A stretch of 64,000 bases of DNA from Paenibacillus sp. 37 (GCF_008386395.1 NZ_CP043761.1:3906001-3970000); one strand, 5' to 3'; shown: positions 33,816 through 42,879, numbered from the stretch's first letter. Notes: generated from the sequence alone by a model not told the origin. Numbers and translations are program-made.

Positions 33816-33977
33816 TATTGCTGTTCAACGAGTTGTATCAATTATTAAAGGGGGGGATTTCTTAAAAGCTTTTAAAACTAGTACATATGTACAAAATACG
33901 AGTTTTGTGAAACAGTACTAATGATTTAAAAGCTGCACAGTGATTTTTACCCCTGCACAGCCAGTTCATTCTTCGAG

Positions 33978-34376
33978 TTAATCCCAAACTACTTCTGTTC
34001 CTGCTATAAAATCGTGAATCGCACGTCGATCCTCACGCAAACCAACCATAAAAGCACTCACAATAACTCCGATACCCAAAGTTATTATATACACAAGTCC
34101 AGCCACGACAACTCGCATCAGCATCGTACCAATTTTTGGCGGTTCGTGTGTATCGTATTGGCGGATTCGAATTCCACATATACGTTTGCCTATGGTTCGA
34201 CCATACCAGTAAACTGGTAATAAAATTGAGTATATTGCACTAAGTAGTTTGGCAATCGGCTCATCCGTATCAAAGTTACCCGTAAGCACACCTGCAATAA
34301 TCACTAACGGAATTGAAATAATAAGACTATCCAACACATTTGCTCCTAATCTAATCCAAAAACCTGCTTTATACAA
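33978..34376 (-). CDS. RDD-family membrane protein
   Basis: The best start is a TTG at 34376, 8 bases after GGAGG; the frame also has a TTG at 34391 that overlaps that site. The product (about 132 residues) has the RDD layout: a first segment FWIRLGANVLDSLIISIPLV with Arg and Asp near the start of TM1, a second hydrophobic region, then WYGRTIGKRICGIRIRQYD and RAIHDFIAGTEVVWD at the end. RDD proteins are small integral membrane proteins, some linked to Na+/H+ or osmolyte transport, mostly uncharacterised. It is monocistronic. Confidence 0.85.
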   Translation of the reverse strand: MYKAGFWIRLGANVLDSLIISIPLVIIAGVLTGNFDTDEPIAKLLSAIYSILLPVYWYGRTIGKRICGIRIRQYDTHEPPKIGTMLMRVVVAGLVYIITLGIGVIVSAFMVGLREDRRAIHDFIAGTEVVWD

Positions 34377-34670
34377 AATGCTTTCCTCCAAACTACAATT
34401 TTAAACTAAACGGCTAATTTACTTCATGAACTCCCTTCATTAAAATATCTAACTTTATGTACACAACTCAAATAGTATAACAGAAAATTTTACCTTTTTA
34501 CGATAAAACTCCTATTTCATTTACTTGCATCTTTTGTGAATTTTATAACAAACTATCGAATTAACTTGACTGCTGTTCATATTCACTACTTACTCTTACA
34601 TAATCCTTTCTAATATTGTATTTAGCTTCTGAGTCTTCATGAAAACACCATAATAATTATGTAAACTAAG

Positions 34671-34700
34671 AAAGCTACTCAACATTTGTTAAGTAGCCTT
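34671..34700 (-). terminator. Hairpin at the end of the 34689-35153 gene
   Basis: GCTACT(C)AAC and GTT(A)AGTAGC pair around ATTT. On the minus strand the stem includes the stop codon of the membrane-protein gene and is followed by TTTCTTAG. Confidence 0.55.
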
Positions 34701-35153
34701 CTGTTTGTTCTGCATCTGCCCTCTTCGCCAAATCTTATTCTCCACAAGGCCATAGACTAAACCGGCGATGGCAAATATCCATATCGATGTCATTCGGTTC
34801 AGATGGTATCCATTCACGAAATATGGATTGTACATGAGATCAAAAACCCACAGCCCGCCCCATCCAAACCCAATCATATAGATGAAAGTTCTCATCATAG
34901 GAAAGCATACATATTTCCGCAGCAGCCATGAGATCGGGATAAGAATAACAATATAAAAAGCGACTAAATAGTGACCGAATCCCAGGATAAGCGACAAAAT
35001 ATATATCAAGCCCCCTAGATTACGTAAGCCGTAATACTCTGTCGTTGTAATATGGTACCCTTCAATCCTCTCAAGAACGATGAGTGCTGTAAAGAAGATC
35101 CCGATAAATATCAGTCCTAATACCATGTAACGTTGAACCGCGTTCACCAACAT
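34689..35153 (-). CDS. Hypothetical membrane protein (154 residues)
   Basis: The family is not recognised. Four hydrophobic segments are visible (VLGLIFIGIFFTALIVLERI; LGGLIYILSLILGFGHYLVA with FYIVILIPISWLL; FIYMIGFGWGGLWVFDLMY; IWIFAIAGLVYGLVENKIW), with a basic C-terminal tail. GGGGTG lies 5 bases before the ATG. No neighbouring gene suggests a role: an RDD gene lies downstream across 300 bp of AT-rich DNA, and the upstream side is a pseudogene field. Confidence 0.65.
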   Translation of the reverse strand: MLVNAVQRYMVLGLIFIGIFFTALIVLERIEGYHITTTEYYGLRNLGGLIYILSLILGFGHYLVAFYIVILIPISWLLRKYVCFPMMRTFIYMIGFGWGGLWVFDLMYNPYFVNGYHLNRMTSIWIFAIAGLVYGLVENKIWRRGQMQNKQKAT

Positions 35154-35317
35154 CAGATCACCCCAATGTCTAAACGCAGCCAGAACCGTTCAAGTTACAT
35201 GATTTCGAACAAATTACACAATTACACATAGGCGTTATTAGGTTCTGTTAAATGTTAAAAGTTAATCCATCGTAAATTGCTCTAATCCAACGACTACTTC
35301 TGACCTTCCAGAATCAT

Positions 35318-35634
35318 CGTACCCAGGCGGTCCATAAGCTCCATTCTCCCCATCGCTGTGTACGAATAATTGTAATTATCGACATTAGAGATTTCAGGCC
35401 CCATTCACCGTATAACATCTCAGCTGCACCTTTATCGGAATAGATGACCAGGTTGTTTGGATATGTCTCAATTACGGCAAAGGATTCACCATGTACAGCC
35501 GCCTCCAGCTTTTGTTTCCACTCTGCCGATTTCGCATCATACTTGGCCAGATATTCATCTTTCTTGCTTTCTTCTCCAAACGTATCTGCCAAGAATGTCA
35601 GGTGATCTCTCCAATCATAGTAAGAGTAAGGCAA
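35318..35634 (-). pseudogene. Fragment of an iron-siderophore type ABC substrate-binding protein
   Basis: The minus strand encodes YYDWRDHLTFLADTFGEESK, a Lys/Glu-rich linker helix (KYDAKSAEWKQKLEAAV) and SFAVIETYPNNLVIYSDKGA, then GEWGLK. This is the order seen in the second lobe of FecB/FhuD-like binding proteins. The N-terminal lobe with its signal peptide is absent, and the frame breaks after GEWGLK. The fragment is joined in frame to ABC-exporter sequence at about 35634, which no functional protein would have. Confidence 0.5.
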
Positions 35635-36215
35635 TGCAATTGTAGGTCCCATGATGCCTTCCAACCCAATGGAAGCTGACTTCAATTCATCAAAAGAACG
35701 ACGCAGCCGTTCAAAACGTTGGCCCCCCATATTGTGAGCCTTAATCTCACGAATACCGCTCAGGTATTCCTGCAGCCGGCTGGCGGCTTCGTTTTTGGCT
35801 CGAACATGGTTCTCACTCAGTCGTGCCTGAATTGAATCCGTAAGCCATAACAGAGCCACACCTAAGGGAACCGCAATTCATAGCTACGGCCATTCTCCAA
35901 TCCACCAACAGAAGCCCGCCAAAAGCAAGCACAGGAAGCACAATTGCACTGATTAGCTGCGACAGATTGTGAGAGATCGTATGCTCAACCTGACCATAAT
36001 CACTCAAGATCAGATTCTTCAGATCCCCAGGATCATGTTTTCCGAAAAATCTTAACGACAGATGACGAATATGTTCGGCCAACTACAACCTTCCTGAGGC
36101 CGCGAGGCTGTATGGTGCCCGATAGGTCTTGTCATAGAGCGAGACATAAGCCGCATACTCCACCAGAAGCCACACAAACAAGATTATAAGCCCTATTGGA
36201 CATATGACCTCGTCG
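35635..36215 (-). pseudogene. Decayed ABC exporter membrane domain
   Basis: Three minus-strand pieces in different frames assemble into one exporter transmembrane domain. The first is YAAYVSLYDKTYRAPYSLAA, ending in a stop near 36083. The second is HIRHLSLRFFGKHDPGDLKN with LSDYGQVEHTISHNLSQLIS and LLLVDWRMAVA (36070-35880). The third, after another shift, is ARLSENHVRAKNEAASRLQE with YLSGIREIKAHNMGGQRFER. The F-F-x-K-x-x-P-G-D-L and Y-L-S-G-I-R-E-I-K-A motifs are typical of siderophore- or peptide-type ABC exporters. The nucleotide-binding domain is missing. At least one stop and one frameshift make it a pseudogene. Confidence 0.65.
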
Positions 36216-36418
36216 CTTAACTTGAGAATGAATGGTGAAGTATTTACATTCTCGCCAAGCAAAAGAAGTGTTGTTGGAGAAAGTTTTCGTTTTTTATTGT
36301 ATAGACAAATATGACTTCTTTGATCTGTCACTCCCGTAATATTTTCCATTTAGTATGGATAAATATGTGAAGGAGTTACTTACATCATTAAACTGTCGCC
36401 TATTGAATCCAACTGCTA

Positions 36419-36454
36419 GTATGTTATATTATAGTTTAAAATGCTATAACATAC
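36419..36454. promoter_or_regulatory. Inverted repeat in the promoter region of the XRE-cupin gene
   Basis: GTATGTTAT (36419-36427) and ATAACATAC (36446-36454) are perfect 9-bp complements 18 bases apart, ending just before the AAGGAG of the gene at 36471. This is a plausible autoregulatory site of the XRE protein (inference). Confidence 0.45.
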
Positions 36455-36470
36455 AAAAAGGAGTGATGCA

Positions 36471-37028
36471 ATGCAATCGCCAGTATTAACCATTGGAGAA
36501 CGGTTAAAAGAAATACGAGCAACTAGAAATCTTACACTTGAAGATGTTTCTAAACTTACTGATGTAAGTAAGCCTATGCTTGGACAAATTGAAAGAGGAC
36601 AGTCTTCACCAACGATTACAACTCTTTGGAAAATCGCAGTCGGCTTAAAAGTCCCTTTATCTTTATTATTGGAAGAGCTAGAAGATGAGTGCAGTGTGGT
36701 TGATACACGGTCCAAAGACGCTATCATTGAAAATGATGGAAAAATGAGAGCATTTCCTGTTTTTCCTTTTGACCCTACCCGTAACGTAGAAATATTTTAT
36801 ATCGAATTTGATCCTGGATGTCACCATCCATCTGAAAGGCACCTTGATGGTGTGGAAGAATATGTTTTTGTGGTACAAGGTATGTTAGAAATGGTAGTCA
36901 ACAAAAAGAAAATTGTTTTAAAAGAAAATCAGGCACTCCGCTTTCGTGCTAATGTTTTTCATTCCTATAATAATCTCTATCAAGAACCATGTATCATTTA
37001 CAACATGATTTTTTACCCAAGAACATAG
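36471..37028 (+). CDS. XRE-family regulator with C-terminal cupin domain
   Basis: The 185-residue protein has an N-terminal helix-turn-helix (IGERLKEIRATRNLTLEDVS, KLTDVSKPMLGQIERGQSSP, TITTLWKIAVGLKVP) and a C-terminal cupin barrel (IEFDPGCHHPSERHLDGVEE then YVFVVQGMLEMVV and LKENQALRFRANVFHSYNN). The cupin histidines (HHPSERH, FHSY) suggest a metal or small-ligand pocket. Such regulators usually sense a metabolite and control a nearby amino-acid or polyamine gene. The YbaK-like gene follows after 54 bases and is probably co-transcribed. AAGGAG lies 8 bases before the ATG. Confidence 0.9.
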   Translation: MQSPVLTIGERLKEIRATRNLTLEDVSKLTDVSKPMLGQIERGQSSPTITTLWKIAVGLKVPLSLLLEELEDECSVVDTRSKDAIIENDGKMRAFPVFPFDPTRNVEIFYIEFDPGCHHPSERHLDGVEEYVFVVQGMLEMVVNKKKIVLKENQALRFRANVFHSYNNLYQEPCIIYNMIFYPRT

Positions 37029-37082
37029 GCAAGTTTCATCTATGATCTTCTAGAAAATATTTTAAAATGAGGTGTGCTGATT

Positions 37083-37556
37083 ATGGCAATTGAAAAAGTA
37101 AAAGATTTTTTTAAACAATATGGTATGGATTCTCAAATTATCGAATTTGAAGTATCTAGTGCAACCGTGGATTTGGCTGCAACTGCATTAGGTTGTAAGC
37201 CAGAGAGAATCGCAAAAACACTTTCTTTTATAGTGAATGGACAAGCTGTTTTAGTAGTTGCTGCGGGGGATGCAAAAGTGGATAACAAAAAATTCAAAGA
37301 GTATTTCAAAACAAAAGCAAAAATGCTTTCTCCTGATGAAGCCATTGATATGGTTGGTCATGCCATTGGAGGTGTTTGTCCATTTGCTATCAAAAATGAT
37401 GTTTCTGTTTATCTAGACATATCTCTAAAACGTTTCGATACAATGTATCCTGCTTGCGGGAGTAGTAATAGTGCTATTGAACTTACAATAAAACAATTAG
37501 AAAAATTCTCTAGTTATTCAGAGTGGATTGATGTATGTAAAGGATGGAATGATTGA
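37083..37556 (+). CDS. YbaK/EbsC-type aminoacyl-tRNA deacylase
   Basis: The start is at ATG 37083, with GAGGTG 8 bases upstream. The 157-residue product has the editing-domain signature: FKQYGMDSQIIEFEVSSATV, LGCKPERIAKTLSFIVNGQA with the substrate-contacting Lys, AAGDAKVDNKKFKEYF, then MVGHAIGGVCPFAIKNDVSV and YPACGSSNSAIELTI. YbaK/ProX proteins hydrolyse mischarged tRNAs such as Cys-tRNA(Pro) or Ala-tRNA(Pro), and which one cannot be read here. It lies downstream of the XRE-cupin regulator and is probably in the same transcript. Confidence 0.9.
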   Translation: MAIEKVKDFFKQYGMDSQIIEFEVSSATVDLAATALGCKPERIAKTLSFIVNGQAVLVVAAGDAKVDNKKFKEYFKTKAKMLSPDEAIDMVGHAIGGVCPFAIKNDVSVYLDISLKRFDTMYPACGSSNSAIELTIKQLEKFSSYSEWIDVCKGWND

Positions 37557-37574
37557 TTTATAGTAGTTCTACAT

Positions 37575-37706
37575 GGGGTAGCGCCAACATTTTGACTGTT
37601 TTATACGCTAAGTATTAACGAACATTTGCTTAAAATAGGAAAAATTCGCTGTCTTTGCTCCCTAACGTCCTTAGCGTATATTTGGTTAAAATGTTGGCTG
37701 TACCCT
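37575..37706. repeat. Long imperfect hairpin, MITE-like (about 130 bp)
   Basis: The outer arms GGGGTAGCGCCAACATTTT and AAAATGTTGGCTGTACCCT pair with one bulge, and an inner pair TATACGCTAAG / CTTAGCGTATA nests within them. The core has no reading frame. It lies between the YbaK-like gene and the convergent WG-repeat gene, touching the latter's stop codon. This could be a small non-autonomous transposable element, a structured 3' end or both. No second copy is in the window. Confidence 0.5.
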
Positions 37707-37709
37707 CAA

Positions 37710-40217
37710 TCAACTATGGAAAGCTTTCCAGAACGAACCTTCTGTATTAATGATATCCTTGATCTGAACAAACGGAATTGTAAACGTTGGAAACCCTGCT
37801 GCATAGGGTGCGATATCATATGGGTTGAAGTAGAGATGCAGAGCATCCGCTGTGACAAAAAACGGCTGATCCGCACTAATCCCCGTATAGGTGTCCGGAA
37901 ATACATACGAGTATTGAGGATCATTTTTGATCTGATCCCCCACAATCTGGCTTAACACTTTTACGTAGTCACTATTCGGCTTAAATAAATCCTTCAGCTC
38001 ATACAACTGACCATTCGTCAGATTAATAATCGCATAGATCATCGTAGGCATACCATGCGCCGCACCAGCCGGGTAGTTATAACCTGTGAGTTGCAGTTGC
38101 AGCAGTTGCTGCTGATAAAACGTAATATCAAAATCACCTGTATACGTATAATCCAGCTGCTGATCCGCAGGGATCGGTTTAACCTGGGAGAGTTGCTTCA
38201 ACTTGGCATTCAGCGCAAGCTGCTCCGCTTGGTTCATTAATCCTTCCACATGCGGATAATATACGAGATAGTCCCTGTTCGGTTTGTACTTCTCTTCGCG
38301 GACACGGTACGGCGGATGAAGCGGAACGATTGTATTTTGCCGCCAGATGATCTGTCCGGCCCGATTCACATACGATAAGCGCTGGTCTACATAGGCCTTA
38401 ATCAGATCTGGTGCCACGACCTCCAGCGTACCCGAACCTTCTACATGCGGATACCCAGCGGCAGGTCTTCCACTAAGATCCAGCAGATAGGTTTGTCTTC
38501 CATCCGATGCGGAAGCAAGGCCGTTTTTGTAATTACCTACTTCGCGATATAGGAACTCCGTAAGTCTTCTGCCATTGGTATCTGCAATCGCGTATACAGA
38601 GCCAATGTAAGGCTGTTCCGGATTAATTGCTTGCCCCAGCGCATAACGATGCTCGCCTAGTTCGCGGATGTCATTATAGGCGGGTTGAATGATAAACGAT
38701 CCCTCCGTATTAATGACACCATAGTTCGATTTGTAATCCTCTGCTGTATTAACAATCGCTTGCCCGCCGCTAAAAGGAAATGCCGATGAAAACTTGGGCT
38801 GAATACGAATATTACCCCGTTCGTCGATGTACCCATATTTGCCCGAGGTTTCTTTTTGAAAAGCAAGCAGTCCATCCCCCAGTGGTCCCACATAGGCATA
38901 TGGATACGTTGCGAGCCGATGTCCATTGCGATTAATGAGTGCATATTCATTGTCCTTAATCTGCACAACTGCTTTGCCATCTTGAAAATCGTTCGCCGAA
39001 GCGAACTGTGCAGGTATCACCTCATTGCCCGACGCATCCAAATAACCATACCGACTCACCGAACCATCTGCCTGACCAGGGTTTGAATCGTAAAATAACG
39101 CTCGACCGTCGTTCATATTCGAGATATACGGGTACGCCCGTTTGGTCAGGACTATACCTTGTTCATTAATCATCTTAAATCCTTGAGAATCAATTGTTAT
39201 CGCCCGTTCTTCGGAAAAGGAATTGATGGAATCGTATACAGGTTGAACGACATACTGCCCCTGAAGATTAATAACACCGGCACGACTGTCCTTCACAACC
39301 ACAGCCAACCCATTGGGCTGAAACGCTTGCGCGTCATTCAATACCGGCTCAAGCCGAATGTGGCCTTGTGCATCCATATACCCCCAACGCGTCCCACTCG
39401 TAGTTCGAACGGAGATTGGATATAACCACGTTGTTACCCGGGCATGGCTTATAGGTACCATCGCCTGCTTAATTTTCTTTTCGAGCTCTTGTAGTACCTC
39501 TCTGGAAGGATACGCTTCCGGGAAACTGAGTGCCTTCTGAACGGAAGCGAGTGCTGCCGGATACTGGCCGGCATGGTACTGAGCATCCGCAAGGTAATAC
39601 CAGTAAAAGATATAATCAGGGTATTGCTGGGTTAGTTGCTCGTAATATTGCACCACTTTGGGATAATAGGTTGCATATACATCCGGTGCAGGAACCCATT
39701 TCCCATTCTGCCATCGGATAATCTCCACACGATAGGCTTCCCCTGTATCATGAATCCAGAGTGCAATCTCCACCTTGCCATCTCGACCATGTGGACCAGG
39801 AATATCTATAATCTCTGCATAGCTATAGTATAGATCGTCAGGCGCCAGATCTTTGAGCCCGGATTCCGTCCAGTCATATACGGCAAGCTTAGACCAAATA
39901 GAACCAATCCGCCAACCGATAATGAGATTATTCCTTGCCGTTGAAGTTACAGGGGCTCCAGTCATTAAAGTCACCCCGTACCCCAATCCCTTGATTAGTG
40001 CCATCTTGATCCAGTGTCCTTGAACAAATTTCAGAATGAGCAGGTACAGCTCACCATTCAACTGGTAGACTGCAGCAATCTCTGGCATACCATCACCGGT
40101 AAGATCTGCCGCGTAGATCGCTGGATGTTGAACAGGTTTATCAATAGTGACGACCGTTGCACCAGCCGGGATATGTTGATTCACAATTTGCGTTAACAGC
40201 GGTTCGCTCATGGACAT
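37710..40217 (-). CDS. WG-repeat protein with TPR and DUF4163/DUF3298-type C-terminus
   Basis: The 835-residue protein has four parts. Residues 1-165 resemble a VCBS/FG-GAP-like blade region (YAADLTGDGMPEIAAVYQLN). Residues about 190-250 hold a TPR-like pair (YWYYLADAQYHAGQYPAALA). Residues about 270-600 carry at least seven WG-type repeats (WGYMDAQGHIRLEPVLNDAQ; YGYLDASGNEVIPAQFASAN; YGYIDERGNIRIQPKFSSAF). The end is a DUF4163/DUF3298 domain like that of RsiV (YPAGAAHGMPTMIYAIINLT). No signal peptide is visible. Function is unknown; RsiV-like domains bind lysozyme-type ligands in other proteins. GGAGG lies 8 bases before the ATG. It is monocistronic, next to the sigma/anti-sigma operon. Confidence 0.75.
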   Translation of the reverse strand: MSMSEPLLTQIVNQHIPAGATVVTIDKPVQHPAIYAADLTGDGMPEIAAVYQLNGELYLLILKFVQGHWIKMALIKGLGYGVTLMTGAPVTSTARNNLIIGWRIGSIWSKLAVYDWTESGLKDLAPDDLYYSYAEIIDIPGPHGRDGKVEIALWIHDTGEAYRVEIIRWQNGKWVPAPDVYATYYPKVVQYYEQLTQQYPDYIFYWYYLADAQYHAGQYPAALASVQKALSFPEAYPSREVLQELEKKIKQAMVPISHARVTTWLYPISVRTTSGTRWGYMDAQGHIRLEPVLNDAQAFQPNGLAVVVKDSRAGVINLQGQYVVQPVYDSINSFSEERAITIDSQGFKMINEQGIVLTKRAYPYISNMNDGRALFYDSNPGQADGSVSRYGYLDASGNEVIPAQFASANDFQDGKAVVQIKDNEYALINRNGHRLATYPYAYVGPLGDGLLAFQKETSGKYGYIDERGNIRIQPKFSSAFPFSGGQAIVNTAEDYKSNYGVINTEGSFIIQPAYNDIRELGEHRYALGQAINPEQPYIGSVYAIADTNGRRLTEFLYREVGNYKNGLASASDGRQTYLLDLSGRPAAGYPHVEGSGTLEVVAPDLIKAYVDQRLSYVNRAGQIIWRQNTIVPLHPPYRVREEKYKPNRDYLVYYPHVEGLMNQAEQLALNAKLKQLSQVKPIPADQQLDYTYTGDFDITFYQQQLLQLQLTGYNYPAGAAHGMPTMIYAIINLTNGQLYELKDLFKPNSDYVKVLSQIVGDQIKNDPQYSYVFPDTYTGISADQPFFVTADALHLYFNPYDIAPYAAGFPTFTIPFVQIKDIINTEGSFWKAFHS

Positions 40218-40289
40218 CTCAGTTTCCTCCCTTATGACCGCATTCGCCTAATGGTATGCTTCATAAATCGGGATATGACATGTAATTCA

Positions 40290-40385
40290 TTTTATATAAG
40301 TTGAACTAAAGAATACTCACACTTACCACTCTTATGACAGAACAAACTTCCGATCGCATTTACCCCCCCGATTCTTTGATTCACT
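40290..40385. repeat. Truncated copy of the 62.55-kb MITE-like repeat
   Basis: TTATATAAGTTGAACTAAAG followed by AATACTCACAC and ATGACAGAACAAACTTCCGA matches the left part of the element at 62550-62782 over about 90 bases with scattered changes. The right half and right terminal repeat are absent. It lies between the WG-repeat gene and the anti-sigma gene. Confidence 0.7.
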
Positions 40386-40392
40386 TTTCATA

Positions 40393-41808
40393 TTATCTAT
40401 CTTGCAAAGTTACTTTCTCCCCATTGAGTAGCAGATAGCTCACATCATTCACCGGAATGGTCTTAGGGGATATCCACTTAATGAGATCCTGATCCAGCTG
40501 GAGGAAACCAGATTTGCCAGTCAACTTGGTACCATCCTTCAGGTGAACTTCAATACTCAGATTCTCCATGCGAATCTTGCTCCGAGCCTCACCTGTAAGT
40601 GTGACGCCAACTGCGGAAAGGGTTACATTTGCCTGTGAGGCTCCATTTGCATCAAGCTGAACGTTTCCTGTTTTACTCAAACCATTTTGACTCAAGTTAA
40701 AGGTCGTTTTCCAATTCCCTTGAACAACTTCACTAATACTCGTAAAGCTGCCTTGAAGTCTCAGCTTATCTAATTCGTCAACAGCAGACAGATCATACAC
40801 AAACTCCTCATAATCTCCTCCATACCCGACCCCATCTTTCATATAATGTCCATAGCTAACGGAATATTCAGGTATATCGAGCTTTCGACCTTGCTCATCC
40901 GTGAAGTAGAAATATCCATGATTATACTCGCCAATCTCATTATCCGGATTAATCTGAATGTGTAACTTGCCATCCACAAAACCCATATTGGAAATATGCA
41001 TCCAATCAATACCGGAAACGGGGACATTCGTTACATCTTGATGCAGTACCGGAATTGGATCATTTTCCATATGAATATCGGTTTTACCTCCCAAGCCACT
41101 TATACGATCTTGATCCACGATATCGTAGTTATTGTTTTGCTTTTCTTGGAACAACTTCTCCCAGTCCACTTGTACGTTGTAACCATCTCGAAGAGATGTA
41201 CCTGACATTAGCGTATTAATCTGAACGGTAATCCGATTTTTGCTGACTTTTCCTTGAATGAGGAATCGAACAATAGCCGTTTTATTAGCTTCATCATAAT
41301 GAATAATTTGAGCGTTGTTTGCATTACCTCCGGTGACCCTGTAATCATATACATCCAGCGTCTCGTCAATACGTTGACCCGTCAGATCTGACAAAGAAAC
41401 ATAGATTTCCGTTGTATCTCCGTCCCTGACAGCACCTATAACCTCCATTCGAATCCCTTGATCTTCACTCACCTGATGAACAGACTGAAGAATGCCAATC
41501 CGATCTGCACCTAGAAAATGAAGAATAGAAGGCAGGTCAATGATGCCCATGGATGCAGCTGCCCCTGTAACAAGACATAACGATAACGCAGCGGTTACAG
41601 GAATATAGATGGCTTTGCGATACCTTTTTCTTTTATTCATGGACTTCTTGGTCTGTGCGGATGGAGCGGATGGATATAATACAGGTGGATAAAATGATGA
41701 ATCTGATCTCGTAATGGTCGGTGGTTCATTCAGCGCCAATTTATCATAGAACAACTTTTTAATATTAAAGAGGTTCTGCTCAGTGAATTCTTTGTCGGAT
41801 TTTCGCAT
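40393..41808 (-). CDS. DUF4179-domain anti-sigma factor
   Basis: The 471-residue protein has a cytoplasmic N-terminus of about 62 residues, a single membrane segment (YIPVTAALSLCLVTGAAASM, about residues 67-88), and a large extracytoplasmic part. This begins with the DUF4179 region (IGILQSVHQVSEDQGIRMEV, GAVRDGDTTEIYVSLSDLTG). A second beta domain follows with repeated Thr/Leu strands (GASQANVTLSAVGVTLTGEA). Such proteins are encoded after ECF sigma factors and hold them at the membrane until a signal arrives. It starts 13 bases after the sigma gene with AAAGGAGG upstream, confirming translational linkage. Confidence 0.85.
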   Translation of the reverse strand: MRKSDKEFTEQNLFNIKKLFYDKLALNEPPTITRSDSSFYPPVLYPSAPSAQTKKSMNKRKRYRKAIYIPVTAALSLCLVTGAAASMGIIDLPSILHFLGADRIGILQSVHQVSEDQGIRMEVIGAVRDGDTTEIYVSLSDLTGQRIDETLDVYDYRVTGGNANNAQIIHYDEANKTAIVRFLIQGKVSKNRITVQINTLMSGTSLRDGYNVQVDWEKLFQEKQNNNYDIVDQDRISGLGGKTDIHMENDPIPVLHQDVTNVPVSGIDWMHISNMGFVDGKLHIQINPDNEIGEYNHGYFYFTDEQGRKLDIPEYSVSYGHYMKDGVGYGGDYEEFVYDLSAVDELDKLRLQGSFTSISEVVQGNWKTTFNLSQNGLSKTGNVQLDANGASQANVTLSAVGVTLTGEARSKIRMENLSIEVHLKDGTKLTGKSGFLQLDQDLIKWISPKTIPVNDVSYLLLNGEKVTLQDR

Positions 41809-41821
41809 TTGATCGCCTCCT

Positions 41822-42364
41822 TTATTTCCTGTTCATCCACCATGTCCTCAATCGTTGCCTGGAGCGATAAAGCTTGTTATGGACTTGCCTAACGTGTAGG
41901 GACAACGCTTCCGATATCTCATGGGGTCTCTGTCCTTCGTAAAACCGACGTTTCATAATCTCCCGTTCCGGTTCTGGAAAAGAGTCAATCATTTGATTAA
42001 GTTCCGTATACGTCTCTTTACTAATCATCTGAACCAACAAATCATCCGTTTGCACCGAATGAATCTCCTCTTCATATGTAAGTTCAAATCTTCGATTAAG
42101 TTTCCGGTAGCGATCAATCGCTTTATGTTTTGTGATTGTTGCAAGGTAATTTTTCAAGCTACTTCGCCCAGATTGGAATGCATCCGGATTCTGCCAAAAA
42201 GCAAAAAATGTATCTGCTACGCATTCTTCAATCTCTTCTGCCGATGCACGATGTAGGATGGAATAAGCAATCTTCCATAACAAACCTGCGTAGTGGTTCA
42301 TCACCCATTCCATGGCTTCAGGATCACGATTCACTACGGCCTTCCGTATCTGTTCTTCTTCCAC
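41822..42364 (-). CDS. ECF-type RNA polymerase sigma factor
   Basis: The 180-residue protein starts at GTG 42364 after GGGAGGG. Region 2 is seen in HYAGLLWKIAYSILHRASAE and EECVADTFFAFWQNPDAF, including the core-binding and -10 recognition helices. Region 4 is SFPEPEREIMKRRFYEGQRP then HEISEALSLHVRQVHNKLYR, a helix-turn-helix that recognises -35 elements. The linker has RYRKLNRR. It is the first gene of an operon with the DUF4179 anti-sigma factor. The regulon and signal are unknown. Confidence 0.9.
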   Translation of the reverse strand: MEEEQIRKAVVNRDPEAMEWVMNHYAGLLWKIAYSILHRASAEEIEECVADTFFAFWQNPDAFQSGRSSLKNYLATITKHKAIDRYRKLNRRFELTYEEEIHSVQTDDLLVQMISKETYTELNQMIDSFPEPEREIMKRRFYEGQRPHEISEALSLHVRQVHNKLYRSRQRLRTWWMNRK

Positions 42365-42472
42365 GATTATGTATCCCTCCCTTCCATGCTCATATCACGA
42401 ATGCTCGTGTTGATCCGTGCTTCCTACCTATATTCGTTTGGCAAATGACTTTTACTTACTCCACGATAAAAA

Positions 42473-42511
42473 AAGATTTGCAGTGACCTAGAGGTCTTCT
42501 GCAAATCTTCT
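42473..42511 (-). terminator. Terminator of the AAA+/VWA/SWIM operon
   Basis: AAGATTTGCAG and CTGCAAATCTT pair with an inner GACC/GGTC extension. On the minus strand the stem is followed by a T run. It lies about 70 bases beyond the last gene of the operon and upstream of the ECF sigma gene, so it separates the two minus-strand units. Confidence 0.85.
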
Positions 42512-42582
42512 ATATTCTATACTATATCTTATTTATTACATCATATCGCTTCATGTGCCTTCGCTTGGAATACTAACCAATA

Positions 42583-42879
42583 TTACGCCTCTTCTTGCAC
42601 ACTGAGCTGTACATATTGGGTGAGACGACAATACTGAAATAACAGCAACTCTTCATTACCTTGTCCAAGAGCCACGCTACGCCCTTCCTTGATGAGGTGA
42701 TTCAACAACTCATACAGGAAACTCATCTGCAACCGCGAGGATTCCGCTGCGAGCTGCTCAAGCACCTCAATATCCCGGATCGTAAACTGGGATAACCCGC
42801 GCAGCAGCAACTCTTCTGACCAGCCGTTAATTCTCTGCATGAACTGATTATATTCTTCCAAGTCTGCCCATCCTCCCAT
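42583..42879 (-). CDS. Small protein of unknown function, last gene of the yeh-like operon
   Basis: This 98-residue (or 92-residue) acidic, helical protein is not recognised. It is Leu/Glu-rich (RINGWSEELLLRGLSQF, LEQLAAESSRLQMSFLYELL) without membrane segments. If it starts at ATG 42879 it overlaps the SWIM gene by 32 bases. A TTG at 42861 is attractive because GGGAGG lies 9 bases before it. The overlap and shared terminator put it in the same transcript as the MoxR/VWA/SWIM genes. It may be an accessory subunit or adaptor, which is inference from position alone. Confidence 0.65.
   Translation of the reverse strand: MGGWADLEEYNQFMQRINGWSEELLLRGLSQFTIRDIEVLEQLAAESSRLQMSFLYELLNHLIKEGRSVALGQGNEELLLFQYCRLTQYVQLSVQEEA

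Noticed and set aside
35314..35859. A single 181-residue gene
   Set aside because: It joins part of an ABC exporter to part of a binding protein, with frame breaks on both sides; treated as pseudogenes.
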